From positions 79,118-143,117 of the forward strand of contig NZ_PIPJ01000006.1 in assembly GCF_003987135.1 (NCBI RefSeq): 64,000 nucleotides of DNA, read 5' to 3'. The stretch is from Aliidiomarina iranensis. GTDB taxonomy: Bacteria > Pseudomonadota > Gammaproteobacteria > Enterobacterales > Alteromonadaceae. Made by a program: the position numbers and the translations under genes. A model generated the notes under the pieces. It ran no database searches, was not told the DNA's origin, and was given only the letters and a program-made list of their open reading frames with translations. Shown one piece after another: positions 19,913 to 29,546 of the stretch (position 1 is the first letter of the stretch; each line of letters opens with the position of its first letter).

Positions 19913-20341
19913 ATGCGCATGAACGATTTAGAAACCCTGTTAGCACAAAGTGATGAAACTGTTGATGCCATTCTGGAAGCGGGTTTAAGTGCTGAAGATG
20001 AAATTGACATTGAGCATCATTTGGTGAGCAGTGATTTTAGCCGCTTAGAGAAGGCTGCTGTTGAGCTCGTTAAGCTTGGCTATCACGTAGACGAAGCGGA
20101 AGAATTTGAGCTAGATGATGGAAAGCCTTGTTTTTACTTCGCGGCGGTTGTTGAATGCGCTCTGGATAAAGCCTTATTGGCCGCTCAAACGAAAGAAATC
20201 GCGAAGGTAGCTGATGCCGCTGGCGTTGAATATGATGGTTGGGGCACTTACCTTGGTGATGACGACGAAGGTGAGCTAGATGATGAAGAGCTTGAAGAAG
20301 TAGATTGGGATGACTACGACGATTCTGATCTGGATGATTAA
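19913..20341 (+). CDS. rraB: Ribonuclease E inhibitor RraB
   Basis: Binds RNase E and slows mRNA turnover. 142 residues with a conserved N-terminal alpha/beta domain and a very acidic tail (many D/E from about residue 108 on), the hallmark of RraB. AAGGAG lies 4 bases before ATG 19913 and 10 before a second in-frame ATG at 19919; either could be used. Confidence 0.88.
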   Translation: MRMNDLETLLAQSDETVDAILEAGLSAEDEIDIEHHLVSSDFSRLEKAAVELVKLGYHVDEAEEFELDDGKPCFYFAAVVECALDKALLAAQTKEIAKVADAAGVEYDGWGTYLGDDDEGELDDEELEEVDWDDYDDSDLDD

Positions 20342-20384
20342 GAATTTCGCGAAACCATTCTTCAGGTTATTTGCAAGTTAAAAT

Positions 20385-20417
20385 AAAAAACCGATTCCCT
20401 TAGAGAATCGGTTTTTT
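20385..20417. terminator. Bidirectional terminator between rraB and valS
   Basis: AAAAAACCGATTC / GAATCGGTTTTTT with a 7-base loop: a stem flanked by A-run and T-run, so it works for both convergent genes. Confidence 0.92.
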
Positions 20418-20441
20418 CGTTATAGTTGTCCAGCAGGAATA

Positions 20442-23312
20442 TTAAAGCGAAGCAATACGCTGGCGTTGTTGCTGTAACTGTTTCACCAACTCTTCCGCTT
20501 CAGCTTGTTTCTCACGCTCTTTAGCAATAACTTCTGCCGGAGCGTTACTAACAAACTTCTCATTCGATAGTTTGCCCGCCACGCGCAGTAACTCTTTTTC
20601 CGCTTTTTCAATGGCTTTATCGAGCCGAGCTAATTCCGCTGCGGTATCAATTAAACCGGCCATTGGGATATGAATTTCCATGCGGCCAACCAACGCCGTA
20701 GCGCTCGCTGGTGTTTCCTCATCACTGGCTACAAATTGCAAGGATTCAAGTTTGGCTAGGGCACTTAAGAAACTCGCGTTTTCATTTAAACGGCGAGTTG
20801 CGGTGGCATCAGCATTCACAATTAGCACCGGCAATGCTTTGCTCGGTGATAAATCCATTTCACCGCGAATATTTCGTATCGCAACAATTACCTGTTTTAG
20901 CCACTCCATATCGGCTTGAGCTTCGGCAAATTGCACCGGTTGCACCTGCGGGTATGCCTGCAGCATGATGGTTTTGCCCTGAGTTCCGGCGACTTGAGTT
21001 CCGGCTACTTCAGTTCCCGCTAAAGGCGCAACTCGTTGCCAAATCTCTTCGGTGATAAATGGCAATAGAGGGTGCAGCAAACGCAACAGCTGCTCAAGAA
21101 CCGCCACTAGCGTGTGTCGCGTAGCCCGTTGCTGAGCATCAGTGCCATTTAACAATACAGGCTTGGTAAGCTCCAAATACCAATCGCAGAATTGATTCCA
21201 AGTAAACTCGTAAGCAATTGCTGCGGCTTGATCGAATCGATAGGTATCCAAGGCCTGGCGGAATTGTTTAGTTGTATCGTTGAAGCGTTCAATAATCCAT
21301 TGATCCGCCAATGAGAGTTGCATATCGCCACCCTGTAACCCACAATCTTGCTCTTCTGTGTTCATCAACACGTAACGGCTAGCATTCCAAAGCTTATTAC
21401 AGAAGTTACGATAACCTTCCAGGCGTTTCATATCCCAATTGATATCGCGCCCGGTAGATGCCAAAGCTGCTAACGTAAAGCGCAGAGCGTCGGTGCCGTG
21501 TGCGGTTATCCCTTCCGGAAACTCTTTTTTTGTACGCTTGGCAATTTGCGTTGCAAGCTTTTCTTGCATCAAGTTACTTGTTCGCTTCTCAAGCAAAGAA
21601 TCAAGGCTGATACCATCTATCATGTCCAAAGGATCGATTACATTCCCCTTTGATTTCGACATTTTATCGCCCTGTTCATCGCGAATGAGGCCAGTAACAT
21701 AAACAGTTTTGAATGGCACTTGCGGTTTGCCATTTTCATCTTTTAGGAAATGCATGGTCATCATGATCATGCGAGCTACCCAAAAGAAGATAATATCGAA
21801 ACCGGTAACTAATACATTGGTAGGGTGAAAGGTTTTGAGAGCTTCGGTATCTTCCGGCCAACCTAAGGTTGAGAAGGTCCATAACGCTGAAGAAAACCAG
21901 GTATCTAAAACATCGTTATCTTGCTCTAATACGCGATCGCCCAATCCATGTTTTTCACGAACCTCAGTTTCACTGCGGCCCACATATACATTGCCATCGG
22001 CATCGTACCAAGCAGGAATGCGGTGGCCCCACCAAAGTTGGCGTGAAATACACCAATCTTGAATATCCCGCATCCAGCTAAAATACATGTTTTCATATTG
22101 CTTGGGTACAAACTCGATTTCACCGTTTTCTACGGCTTTTGTTGCGGTTTCGGCAAGTGGCGCAACACGAACATACCATTGATCGGTAAGGAATGGTTCG
22201 ATTACAACTCCTGAGCGGTCACCGTAAGGCACTTTGTTATCGTGCTCAGCAACTTTCTCGAGGAGCCCGAGGGCATCCATGGCAGCAACAACGGCTTTGC
22301 GCGCGGCGAAACGTTCAAGACCTGCAAATTCCGTAGGTAACTGGGTATCTACATCATCACGGGGCAGGCCTTTAATATTGAATACTTCAGCTTCTGCAAG
22401 TAAATGTGCTGAATCGCTTAAGATATTAATTAAAGGCAGGTTATGGCGTTTACCAATTTCATAATCATTAAAATCATGAGCAGGCGTTATTTTAACGCAG
22501 CCTGAACCGAACTCTTGATCTACATAATCGTCCGCGATAATAGGAATGCGGCGGCCGGTTAATGGCAATTCAATAAACTTACCCACCAATGCTTGGTAAC
22601 GATCATCTTCTGGATGTACGGCAACACAGGCATCACCGAGCATGGTTTCTGGCCGGGTTGTTGCTACAATCAGATGATCTTTACCATCAGCGGTTTTCAC
22701 ACCATCGGCTAGTGGGTATCGCAAATGCCAAAGCTTGCCTTTGGTATCTTTGTTCTCAACTTCTAAATCAGAAATCGCTGTTTTTAATTTCGGATCCCAG
22801 TTTACCAAACGCTTACCGCGGTAAATAAGGTTATCCTCATGAAGGCGAACAAACACTTCCTGCACAGCCTTCGATAAACCTTCATCCATAGTGAAACGCT
22901 CACGATCCCAATCTACTGAATCGCCTAAACGCCGCATTTGCCGGGTAATGGTGCCACCTGATTCCGCTTTCCAATCCCAAACTTTATCAATAAACGCTTC
23001 ACGGCCAAGGCTATGGCGATCGATATTTTCAGCGGCTAATTTACGCTCCACTACCATTTGCGTGGCGATACCCGCGTGGTCGGATCCCACTTGCCATAGT
23101 GTATTGTACCCATCCATCCGTTTGTAGCGGGTAAGGGTATCCATTAACGTATGTTGAAAAGCATGCCCCATGTGCAAGCTACCGGTAACATTTGGCGGAG
23201 GAATCATAATGCAATAGGATTCGCCTTGCCCTGAAGGCCGGAAGTAGCCTGCCTGTTCCCAGTTTTCGTACAGGCGTTGCTCGATATTCTGTGGGGAGTA
23301 GGTTTTATCCAT
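20442..23312 (-). CDS. valS: Valyl-tRNA synthetase ValS
   Basis: Class I aminoacyl-tRNA synthetase charging tRNA-Val; 956 residues from ATG 23312 (E. coli 951). The HIGH motif is HMGH at residues 47-50 after PPPNVTGSL, and KMSKS sits near residue 550. The editing domain lies between them and a C-terminal coiled coil binds tRNA (last about 70 residues). ATG 23312 has AAGGA 5 bases upstream; the frame also opens at a TTG 12 bases earlier, which lacks a ribosome site. An oddity is a 15-bp tandem duplication near residues 763-777 that adds AGT-E/Q-V repeats. It is the last gene of the pepA-holC-valS set. Confidence 0.96.
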   Translation of the reverse strand: MDKTYSPQNIEQRLYENWEQAGYFRPSGQGESYCIMIPPPNVTGSLHMGHAFQHTLMDTLTRYKRMDGYNTLWQVGSDHAGIATQMVVERKLAAENIDRHSLGREAFIDKVWDWKAESGGTITRQMRRLGDSVDWDRERFTMDEGLSKAVQEVFVRLHEDNLIYRGKRLVNWDPKLKTAISDLEVENKDTKGKLWHLRYPLADGVKTADGKDHLIVATTRPETMLGDACVAVHPEDDRYQALVGKFIELPLTGRRIPIIADDYVDQEFGSGCVKITPAHDFNDYEIGKRHNLPLINILSDSAHLLAEAEVFNIKGLPRDDVDTQLPTEFAGLERFAARKAVVAAMDALGLLEKVAEHDNKVPYGDRSGVVIEPFLTDQWYVRVAPLAETATKAVENGEIEFVPKQYENMYFSWMRDIQDWCISRQLWWGHRIPAWYDADGNVYVGRSETEVREKHGLGDRVLEQDNDVLDTWFSSALWTFSTLGWPEDTEALKTFHPTNVLVTGFDIIFFWVARMIMMTMHFLKDENGKPQVPFKTVYVTGLIRDEQGDKMSKSKGNVIDPLDMIDGISLDSLLEKRTSNLMQEKLATQIAKRTKKEFPEGITAHGTDALRFTLAALASTGRDINWDMKRLEGYRNFCNKLWNASRYVLMNTEEQDCGLQGGDMQLSLADQWIIERFNDTTKQFRQALDTYRFDQAAAIAYEFTWNQFCDWYLELTKPVLLNGTDAQQRATRHTLVAVLEQLLRLLHPLLPFITEEIWQRVAPLAGTEVAGTQVAGTQGKTIMLQAYPQVQPVQFAEAQADMEWLKQVIVAIRNIRGEMDLSPSKALPVLIVNADATATRRLNENASFLSALAKLESLQFVASDEETPASATALVGRMEIHIPMAGLIDTAAELARLDKAIEKAEKELLRVAGKLSNEKFVSNAPAEVIAKEREKQAEAEELVKQLQQQRQRIASL
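20981..21025. repeat. 15-bp in-frame tandem repeat inside valS
   Basis: Three adjacent units, GAGTTCCGGCGACTT, GAGTTCCGGCTACTT and the diverged CAGTTCCCGCTAAAG, read on the minus strand as AGT-E/Q-V steps in ValRS. The region lies just after the conserved EEIWQRV anticodon-binding helix, in a loop where E. coli ValRS has fewer residues. Confidence 0.85.
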
Positions 23313-23324
23313 GGTATCCTTCAA

Positions 23325-23765
23325 TTATTCCGGAGCAGGTAGAGTAGCCAGTTGCATACCTAACTGCCGATAATGACGATAGCGCTCACGCGCAAGCTCC
23401 TTGCCGTTTTCATCGGCCGGAACGAAATCAATAATTTCTTGAATTTGGCGAGTTAATTCGGGCACTTGTTGGCGCAAATTAAACACCACATTTCGTTGTT
23501 TGCTCAATTCAGCTGCTGGTTGATCCCAACCTAATAGCACGGGTGTGCCAGCTAAGGGGCCTTCACCTATCAAGTTGTGCGGAATGAAACGTTCCGCTGG
23601 AATTTGCCAAAGTAATTCATCAATGGCTTCAGCCTGAGTTTGATCTTGATTGAAAACCACAATGCGGCGGCGCTGATTAAATTGCTGCGCAATTAACTGG
23701 CATGCCGCTGTTAGCAAAGCGGCAGGAGCCGCATTACTAACAACGTAAAAGGTTACCCTAGCCAC
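23325..23765 (-). CDS. holC: DNA polymerase III chi subunit HolC
   Basis: Clamp-loader accessory protein that links the polymerase III holoenzyme to SSB. 146 residues (E. coli 147). The family features are the N-terminal VTFYVV strand, an IDELLWQIP stretch and a conserved FIPHNL followed by PVLLGW. It lies 3 bases after pepA, and its stop is 12 bases before the valS ATG, the same pepA-holC-valS order as in many Gammaproteobacteria. Confidence 0.92.
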   Translation of the reverse strand: MARVTFYVVSNAAPAALLTAACQLIAQQFNQRRRIVVFNQDQTQAEAIDELLWQIPAERFIPHNLIGEGPLAGTPVLLGWDQPAAELSKQRNVVFNLRQQVPELTRQIQEIIDFVPADENGKELARERYRHYRQLGMQLATLPAPE

Positions 23766-23768
23766 TAT

Positions 23769-25274
23769 TTACTCGCTCTGAGCAGCGCCGGAGCGCGCTA
23801 ATAAGAACTGAGTTAGCATAGGCACAGGCCGCCCTGTGGCGCCCTTATCTTTGCCGCCTTTCCAAGCAGTTCCAGCGATATCCAGATGCGCCCAATGGTA
23901 TTTCTTAGTGAAGCGGGATAAGAAACACGCGGCGGTAATAGTTCCAGCAGGCCGGCCACCTAAGTTTGTCATGTCTGCGAACGGGCTATCGAGCATATCT
24001 TGGTACTCATCCCACAACGGCAGTTGCCATGCTCTATCACCGCTTTGTTTGGAAACGCCGAGCAATTCATGAGCAAGCGGATTGTGGTTACTCATCATGC
24101 CGGTAGCATGGGCTCCTAACGCGATTACACAAGCGCCCGTTAAAGTAGCGATGTCCACAACGGTTTCTGGATTAAAGCGTTCTACATAGGTAAGGGCATC
24201 ACAGAGAACTAAACGACCTTCGGCATCGGTATTCAATACCTCTACAGTTTGGCCCGACATCGTTTTAATGATATCGCCTGGCCGATAAGCTCGGCCATCA
24301 GGCATATTTTCACAGCCTGCCAAAACGCCAATCACGTTGATAGGCAACTGCAATTCAGCCAACGCTTGCATCGTACCGAGCACACCTGCGGCACCGCCCA
24401 TATCGTATTTCATTTCATCCATAGCTTCCGAAGGCTTGATGGATATACCACCGGAGTCAAAGGTTAAGCCCTTGCCCACGAGTACAATAGGGGCGCGGTC
24501 ATCGTTGGCACCTTGATATCGCATTAACGTCATTACCGCTGGGTTATCGGAACCACGGCTCACAGCGAGGTAAGCATTCATACCCAACTCGGCCATATCG
24601 GTTTCGGTAACACGCTCAACATTTAAGTTGCTATAGTTCTCTGCTACTGCTTCAGCTTGTTCTGCTAGCCAAATCGGCGTGCAAATGTTCGGTGGCATGT
24701 TAGCTGCATCGCGGCAAAGTTTTACCCCTTTAGCAACAGCTAAGCCATGGCTCACTGCACGTTCGCCCACAGGCAGCTCACGCCGCGATGGCACGTTAAA
24801 AATCAGTTTACGTAGAGGCCGGCGAGGCTCTTCGCGATGTGTTTTGAGCTGATCGAACACATATAGGCTGCTTTGTGCGGCTTCAATAGCGTGGCGCACT
24901 TTCCAATAGGTATCCCGGCCTTTCACGTGCAATTCACTCAAAAAGCATACGGCTTCCATGGCACCTGTTTCATTTAGAGTTGCGATTGTTTTACTGATAA
25001 TTTGCCGATATTGGCGCTCATCGAGCTCACGTTCTTTACCACAACCAACTAGGAGTATGCGTTCACTTAAAAGATTGGGCACGTTATGCAACAGCAATAC
25101 TTGCCCCGGCTTTCCTTCGATATCGCCCCGGCGCAGAATATTGCTGAGGTAGCCATCACTGATTTTATCAATTTGCTCGGCCGCAGGAGATAAACGGCGC
25201 GGCTCAAAAACACCTACTACAATGCATGCAGAACGCTGTTTTTCTGGGCTACCGCTTTTTACGCTGAATTCCAT
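23769..25274 (-). CDS. pepA: Leucyl aminopeptidase PepA (M17)
   Basis: Hexameric two-metal aminopeptidase that also binds DNA in XerCD recombination in E. coli. 501 residues from the chosen start (E. coli 503). [27 protein letters not shown] and the signature NTDAEGRL (about residue 346) hold the metal and catalytic residues. ATG 25274 gives [15 protein letters not shown], the same N-terminus as E. coli, with GGAG 5 bases upstream; the frame is open 12 codons further but without support. It is divergent from lptF across 247 bases in which I see no confident site. Confidence 0.96.
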   Translation of the reverse strand: MEFSVKSGSPEKQRSACIVVGVFEPRRLSPAAEQIDKISDGYLSNILRRGDIEGKPGQVLLLHNVPNLLSERILLVGCGKERELDERQYRQIISKTIATLNETGAMEAVCFLSELHVKGRDTYWKVRHAIEAAQSSLYVFDQLKTHREEPRRPLRKLIFNVPSRRELPVGERAVSHGLAVAKGVKLCRDAANMPPNICTPIWLAEQAEAVAENYSNLNVERVTETDMAELGMNAYLAVSRGSDNPAVMTLMRYQGANDDRAPIVLVGKGLTFDSGGISIKPSEAMDEMKYDMGGAAGVLGTMQALAELQLPINVIGVLAGCENMPDGRAYRPGDIIKTMSGQTVEVLNTDAEGRLVLCDALTYVERFNPETVVDIATLTGACVIALGAHATGMMSNHNPLAHELLGVSKQSGDRAWQLPLWDEYQDMLDSPFADMTNLGGRPAGTITAACFLSRFTKKYHWAHLDIAGTAWKGGKDKGATGRPVPMLTQFLLARSGAAQSE

Positions 25275-25521
25275 AGGTACTCCCGTTTCTGGTTTATTGA
25301 TGCCGATCATGGCATTATGAGCGTTAATCTAAGGCACAGAGCCAAAACTCAGGTTTTTACTCACAGTTTTGTGCTCGCTAGCAAATATCGAAATTTGTTC
25401 CGAAAAAAAGAAGCAAATTCGATAATATGGCCTTAGAATCGCAGATTAAAGTTGTTAAAACACAAAGTTTACTGAAATCTTCAGTGATTTCCAGTAAAAA
25501 GCGAAGTTAAGGGTTGGGCCT

Positions 25522-26634
25522 GTGCTCATATTTCGTTACATCATTCGTGAAACATTCAAAGCACAAATGGCTATTTTTGTGGTTTTGCTAACCATTTTTG
25601 TAAGCCAACAATTCGTTCAGATTCTCACGGAAGCATCGGAAGGGCAAATCCCTGCTCAACTGATTATGTTAGTTTTAGGGTTACAGTTGCCAAGTTTGGC
25701 TTCATTGCTGCTTCCTATAAGCCTTTTCCTTGGTGTTTTGATGGCCCAAGGCCGGCTATATGCCGATCATGAAATGGCGGTATTTCATGCCTGTGGCGTA
25801 AGTGAGTGGTATATCACTCGTGTTTCTCTAGTTTTTGCTGGTGTGTTAGCGCTGGTTACCGCTTTGCTCACTTTGTGGCTGAGCCCTTGGGCACTTGCCC
25901 AAGAGCAATCAATTGCAGATAGATTGCGAGCCGAAGCTGGTGTTTCCGTTCTACAAGCGGGCCGTTTTCAGCAAGCGGCACAGCAGCGTGCGGTAATTTT
26001 CATTGAAAGCCAATCTGAAAACGGCGAATTATCTGAAGTATTCGTAGCGCAGTTGCCCGCACGTGGGGAAACTGCCGCGGAGGATGTGCGTGCTAGTGTG
26101 GTTATGGCTGCAAGGGGGCGGGTGGAAACGCTAGCGAACGGCGCTCAGCAAATGGTGCTTGATGAAGGAAGGCGTTATTCGCAATCACTGGTGAACCTTG
26201 ATCACCAAGTAATGGAATTCGATCAATACCAAATTCAAATTCGAGAGCAGGAAGTGGCTAGCACAGGCCAGCGCGAGGAGGCCATTCCTACTCGCGAGCT
26301 ATTAGGTGATTCCAGCCCCGCGGCCGCAGCCGAGTTGCAGTGGCGTATCGCAATTCCATTGGCGATGCCATTACTTATTTTAATTGCTGTGCCCTTGAGC
26401 CGAGTGAACCCACGGCAAGGTAAATTCGCCCGAATGGGGCCAGCACTCCTCATTTATCTAGGATACTTTATGGTGTTAATGGCCACTAAACGCGCTTTAG
26501 CCGATGGCTCTTTACCCATAGAACTCGGCTTGTGGTGGATTCACATTAGCTTGGGGATTATTGGGATTTCCTTGTTGCTCAAAGAACGCCCTTCTGGATA
26601 TCGAGTGCGTGCCGCGATTAAGGGGCGCAGATAA
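25522..26634 (+). CDS. lptF: LPS export permease LptF
   Basis: Inner-membrane half-permease of the LptBFG transporter that extracts LPS and passes it to LptC. 370 residues with six membrane helices, three before and three after a periplasmic beta-jellyroll domain (about residues 125-260). Start GTG. The opening LIFRYIIRETFKAQ is typical. Its TAA stop overlaps the lptG ATG by one base. Confidence 0.93.
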   Translation: MLIFRYIIRETFKAQMAIFVVLLTIFVSQQFVQILTEASEGQIPAQLIMLVLGLQLPSLASLLLPISLFLGVLMAQGRLYADHEMAVFHACGVSEWYITRVSLVFAGVLALVTALLTLWLSPWALAQEQSIADRLRAEAGVSVLQAGRFQQAAQQRAVIFIESQSENGELSEVFVAQLPARGETAAEDVRASVVMAARGRVETLANGAQQMVLDEGRRYSQSLVNLDHQVMEFDQYQIQIREQEVASTGQREEAIPTRELLGDSSPAAAAELQWRIAIPLAMPLLILIAVPLSRVNPRQGKFARMGPALLIYLGYFMVLMATKRALADGSLPIELGLWWIHISLGIIGISLLLKERPSGYRVRAAIKGRR

Positions 26635-27701
26635 TGTTTAGTATTCTTGATAAGTATATCGGCAAAACCGTTTTATTTACTTCTCTCATGAGCCTTTTGG
26701 TACTCACAGGCTTGAGTAGTTTAATTCGATTTGTAGAGCAAATACGCGCTATTGGCCGCGGCACTTACGAAATGTCGGATGTACTCGTTTTTGTGCTCTT
26801 GAGTATTCCTCGTGATGTGGAAGTGTTTTTTCCAATGGCTGCTCTATTAGGCGGCTTAATCGGTATGGGCCTGTTGGCAAGTAGCAGCGAATTAACGGTT
26901 ATGATGGGGGCAGGGCTATCGCGATTAAACATTATAGGGTCGGTTATGAAATCGGCAGTGATTATGATGTTTGCTGTTTTAGCCATAGGTGAGTGGGTTG
27001 CTCCAACTACCGAAGCGAATGCGCGCCAATTGCGTGCGCAGGCCGTATCTGGCGGTAGTTTAATCTCGGGGGAACAGGGTATTTGGGCAAAAGATGGTGA
27101 GCGATTTATTCACATTGGTGAAGTTTTAGATACTGGAACGCTAGAAAATGTAACCATTTATGAGTTCAATGACCGCGAACTTGAGAAAGTTGTGCATGGT
27201 GGGCGAGCCACCTATGTGGGGCCTGATTGGTTTGTGAATGATGCCCAATATACCGAGGTTAGCGCCGAGCGTGTAGTGAATTATCAACTGGCGAGCTGGT
27301 CGTGGCGTTCCACACTCACGCCCGATAAATTAGGCGCGGTAACGGTGCGGCCAGAATCACTATCCATTAGTGGTTTGAATGATTATGTGAATTACTTAAA
27401 ATCGAATCGGCAAGATGCTAGCCGGTATGAACTCGCATTTTGGCGCAAAGTGGTAGTGCCCTTTACGGTAGCGGTAATGTTGTTAGTAGCCTTATCTTTT
27501 GTATTTGGGCCATTACGTTCAACCACCATGGGCGCTAGGGTATTACTGGGTGTTATTACTGGGTTTACTTTCCATGTGTTTAATGAAATCTTTGCCCCAG
27601 TATCCCAAGTTTATAATTTACCACCTTTGCTAGGTGCTTTATTGCCGGGGATGTTATTTGCCTCCGTGGCCTTGTATATTTTGAGTCGCGACCGAATCTA
27701 A
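26634..27701 (+). CDS. lptG: LPS export permease LptG
   Basis: Partner half-permease of LptF; 355 residues with the same six-helix plus jellyroll plan. The N-terminal LDKYIGKTVLFT and the C-terminal FGPLRSTTMGARVLLG are typical. Start and lptF stop share a base (TAATG), so translation is coupled. Its stop codon directly abuts the stop of the convergent RDD gene, with no intergenic base and no terminator between them. Confidence 0.93.
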   Translation: MFSILDKYIGKTVLFTSLMSLLVLTGLSSLIRFVEQIRAIGRGTYEMSDVLVFVLLSIPRDVEVFFPMAALLGGLIGMGLLASSSELTVMMGAGLSRLNIIGSVMKSAVIMMFAVLAIGEWVAPTTEANARQLRAQAVSGGSLISGEQGIWAKDGERFIHIGEVLDTGTLENVTIYEFNDRELEKVVHGGRATYVGPDWFVNDAQYTEVSAERVVNYQLASWSWRSTLTPDKLGAVTVRPESLSISGLNDYVNYLKSNRQDASRYELAFWRKVVVPFTVAVMLLVALSFVFGPLRSTTMGARVLLGVITGFTFHVFNEIFAPVSQVYNLPPLLGALLPGMLFASVALYILSRDRI

Positions 27702-28241
27702 TTATTTCCAATTGATAAATTGATTCGCTTCTTTGCTAAGTACGACAACCTCGCACTTGGCCAAACGGTCTTGCAAGGCTAATTTTTCTTTACCAAACAG
27801 CACCCAAAGATTACCAAACCCAAATAGAGCAGTGAGCGCGCGAATCAATGCCTGTTTTTTTGTAATGCGCGAATTATCTGTGTTGCGGACCCGCAAGCGC
27901 CAAGTTCGCATGCCTAAAGTTTGCCCGCCACGCACCCAAAAACCCACATAAAACCACAAGAGAACGGCAATCAAATAGATAGTAGTAATCGGGTTGCCTT
28001 GCAACAGCGCCGCGTGGTCTTCTCCTTCGGCAAGGGTAACAACGCCGGTTTTCGTGAGTAACCCGAGCAAAGCCAAGAGCATGGCAAAGGCAAACATGAT
28101 TACAGCGGCAACAACCAGCGAATCGTAAACAATGGCTAGCACTCTGCGGCCGAGGCCAGCTCGCGATACCGGGACATATTCCACATTTTCATCAGTGTCT
28201 TTTGGGCTTACTGGCGTAGCCGAGGAGGGGTTTTTAGCCAT
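27702..28241 (-). CDS. RDD family membrane protein
   Basis: 179 residues: a polar N-terminus, then AGLGRRVLAIVYDSLVV (the R...D pattern that names the family), helices at about residues 35-60 and 80-105, GGQTLGMRTWRLRV, and a third hydrophobic stretch around 135-150. The role is unknown, though some RDD proteins affect Na+/H+ exchange. AGGA lies 11 bases before the ATG. It commonly sits beside lptFG in this class. Confidence 0.85.
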   Translation of the reverse strand: MAKNPSSATPVSPKDTDENVEYVPVSRAGLGRRVLAIVYDSLVVAAVIMFAFAMLLALLGLLTKTGVVTLAEGEDHAALLQGNPITTIYLIAVLLWFYVGFWVRGGQTLGMRTWRLRVRNTDNSRITKKQALIRALTALFGFGNLWVLFGKEKLALQDRLAKCEVVVLSKEANQFINWK

Positions 28242-28309
28242 TTTTGTATAAATCCTGTTCGAACGGTAGCAAGATCATATCATGAAGTATTCTTTTTTAT
28301 CATACATGC

Positions 28310-28337
28310 TTGCAAGAAGCGCCGGCACGGGTATAAT
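28310..28337 (+). promoter_or_regulatory. Promoter of tRNA-Leu
   Basis: -35 TTGCAA (28310-28315), 16-base spacer, -10 TATAAT (28332-28337). The bases that follow, GCGCTGCG, form a GC-rich discriminator typical of stringently controlled stable-RNA promoters. Confidence 0.82.
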
Positions 28338-28378
28338 GCGCTGCGTCTGATTAATTCAGATACAGCCTCCTAAGATAT

Positions 28379-28465
28379 GCCCGGGTGGCGAAATTGGTAG
28401 ACGCAGCGGATTCAAAATCCGCCGCCAGAAATGGTGTGCCGGTTCGAGTCCGGCCCCGGGCACCA
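28379..28465 (+). tRNA. tRNA-Leu (anticodon CAA)
   Basis: An 87-base class II tRNA. The acceptor stem GCCCGGG pairs with CCCGGGC, and the discriminator A is followed by an encoded CCA. The anticodon stem GCGGA/TCCGC encloses TTCAAAA, with CAA at 28413-28415, reading UUG. A long variable arm and a GGTTCGAGTCC T-arm are present. Confidence 0.97.
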
Positions 28466-28544
28466 CTTAAAGTTATACTATCTGTGCAAGTTAAATCAGA
28501 AAAATCTGTTAATCCCAGCTTCCCCTGCAAGTCAACTTCGAAAA

Positions 28545-28607
28545 ACCTGTTTAACTTAGGTAACCTGTTTAACTTAGAGAACCTGTTTAACTCAGAAAAC
28601 CTGTTAA
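28545..28607. repeat. 18-bp tandem repeats after tRNA-Leu
   Basis: Three full units (28545-28562, 28563-28580, 28581-28598) of ACCTGTTTAACTTAGNNA and a half unit to 28607. Outside the array, the flanks at 28502-28524 and 28594-28617 are themselves related (AAAA-T/C-CTGTTAA...CCAGCTTC), as if a larger segment was duplicated first. The tract lies between tRNA-Leu and the end of the DUF3047 gene. I see no T-run terminator. Confidence 0.88.
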
Positions 28608-28635
28608 CGCCAGCTTCACGGGCTTCAGCGCTTAA

Positions 28636-29469
28636 TTAATTTTCCTCACGGGCGTGTAACCGGATTCGACGATACGAGGCCGATGCCGATGAATTGCTAT
28701 TATCGCAATCTGTCATGATGGCGATGGCATTAATCATATCTGGCGCTTGGCCATGAAAACTCTCGAAGTCGGCTTGCAGATCGCGAGTTTCAGTTTGCCA
28801 TTGATTACTGCCCGCTTCGCCGTAACCCATGGCTATCATGTGCGCTTGTGTCGCAAATGGATTCGACCAGTTTGTACCGATTTCGCTTTGTTGGCTCCAA
28901 ACATAGTTCAACGCGCGAGTTCGCCAACGCAAGATTGAGTGTTCGCGCACTACATAGATCCGCGCAGCAAAATCATCACCACTTTTTTCGCGCTCGTTAC
29001 CTACTTGTGGGAATTCGTTTACTCGCCATTCCCAGCTCAGCATGGGTGTTTTAGTGAGATCAATTTCTTCGCGATAAAACATTCCGGAGGCTTGGCCATC
29101 CTCACAGCTTGCGAGAATGTATGATTTTGATTCTTCACTGTTCTCAGTTGCTGCAACAAGCTGATAATCGGTAGAGCCTACAAATGAATGGGCTTCCCAA
29201 TCAATCATGTTTTCGGCTTTCCAATCGGTGCCTGGGCCGGTGCTCGGTTCGGTGCTTGGGGCGGCGTTTGGGCCGGTGCTAGGATCGGCGCTCGGTTCGG
29301 TGCTTGGGCCGGCGCTCGGATTAATCATAGTTGCCGAGGCTGTATTCGTAAGGCCAAGACCAAGAAAGAATAGACTAACGCCGAGAAGGCTAATGGGGAG
29401 TAAACCCATTTTCAGGGGGGTGAAACAATGGGCGAGCGGCAGCCTACGAAAGGAATAAGCGTTACGCAT
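28636..29469 (-). CDS. Exported DUF3047 domain protein
   Basis: 277 residues from ATG 29469, chosen because AAAGGAG lies just upstream; the frame is open 20 codons further without a ribosome site. A hydrophobic export segment (about residues 20-47, ending NTASA) is followed by a Pro/Ser/Thr linker of eight four-residue repeats, then the DUF3047 domain with LSWEWRV, SGDDFAARIYVV, NYVWS, NPFATQAHMIAM and IAIMTDCDNS. The function of DUF3047 is not known; the fold looks like a carbohydrate-binding beta sandwich. Confidence 0.83.
   Translation of the reverse strand: MRNAYSFRRLPLAHCFTPLKMGLLPISLLGVSLFFLGLGLTNTASATMINPSAGPSTEPSADPSTGPNAAPSTEPSTGPGTDWKAENMIDWEAHSFVGSTDYQLVAATENSEESKSYILASCEDGQASGMFYREEIDLTKTPMLSWEWRVNEFPQVGNEREKSGDDFAARIYVVREHSILRWRTRALNYVWSQQSEIGTNWSNPFATQAHMIAMGYGEAGSNQWQTETRDLQADFESFHGQAPDMINAIAIMTDCDNSNSSASASYRRIRLHAREEN
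29226..29321. repeat. Eight 12-bp tandem repeats in the DUF3047 gene
   Basis: Eight consecutive 12-base units close to CGGTGCTCGGTT (29226-29237 and so on to 29321). On the minus strand each encodes a P-S/N/G-x-x step, making the flexible linker. It is GC-rich compared with its surroundings and in frame, so copy-number change would alter linker length without a frameshift. Confidence 0.9.
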
Positions 29470-29546
29470 ATATTGCTCCTTTATTACTTGTCGATTCGAA
29501 AATGCAACGCGCCCAATGATACACACCAAAGGTACAGCCTCTAAGC

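Noticed and set aside
28545..28607. Possible CRISPR array
   Set aside because: Units are directly adjacent with no unique spacers and no cas genes; a minisatellite fits.
28385..28639. 84-codon open frame reading through tRNA-Leu (starts MAKLVDAADSKSAARN)
   Set aside because: This peptide is simply the translated class II tRNA sequence plus the 18-bp repeats; it is a known kind of false gene over tRNA-Leu.
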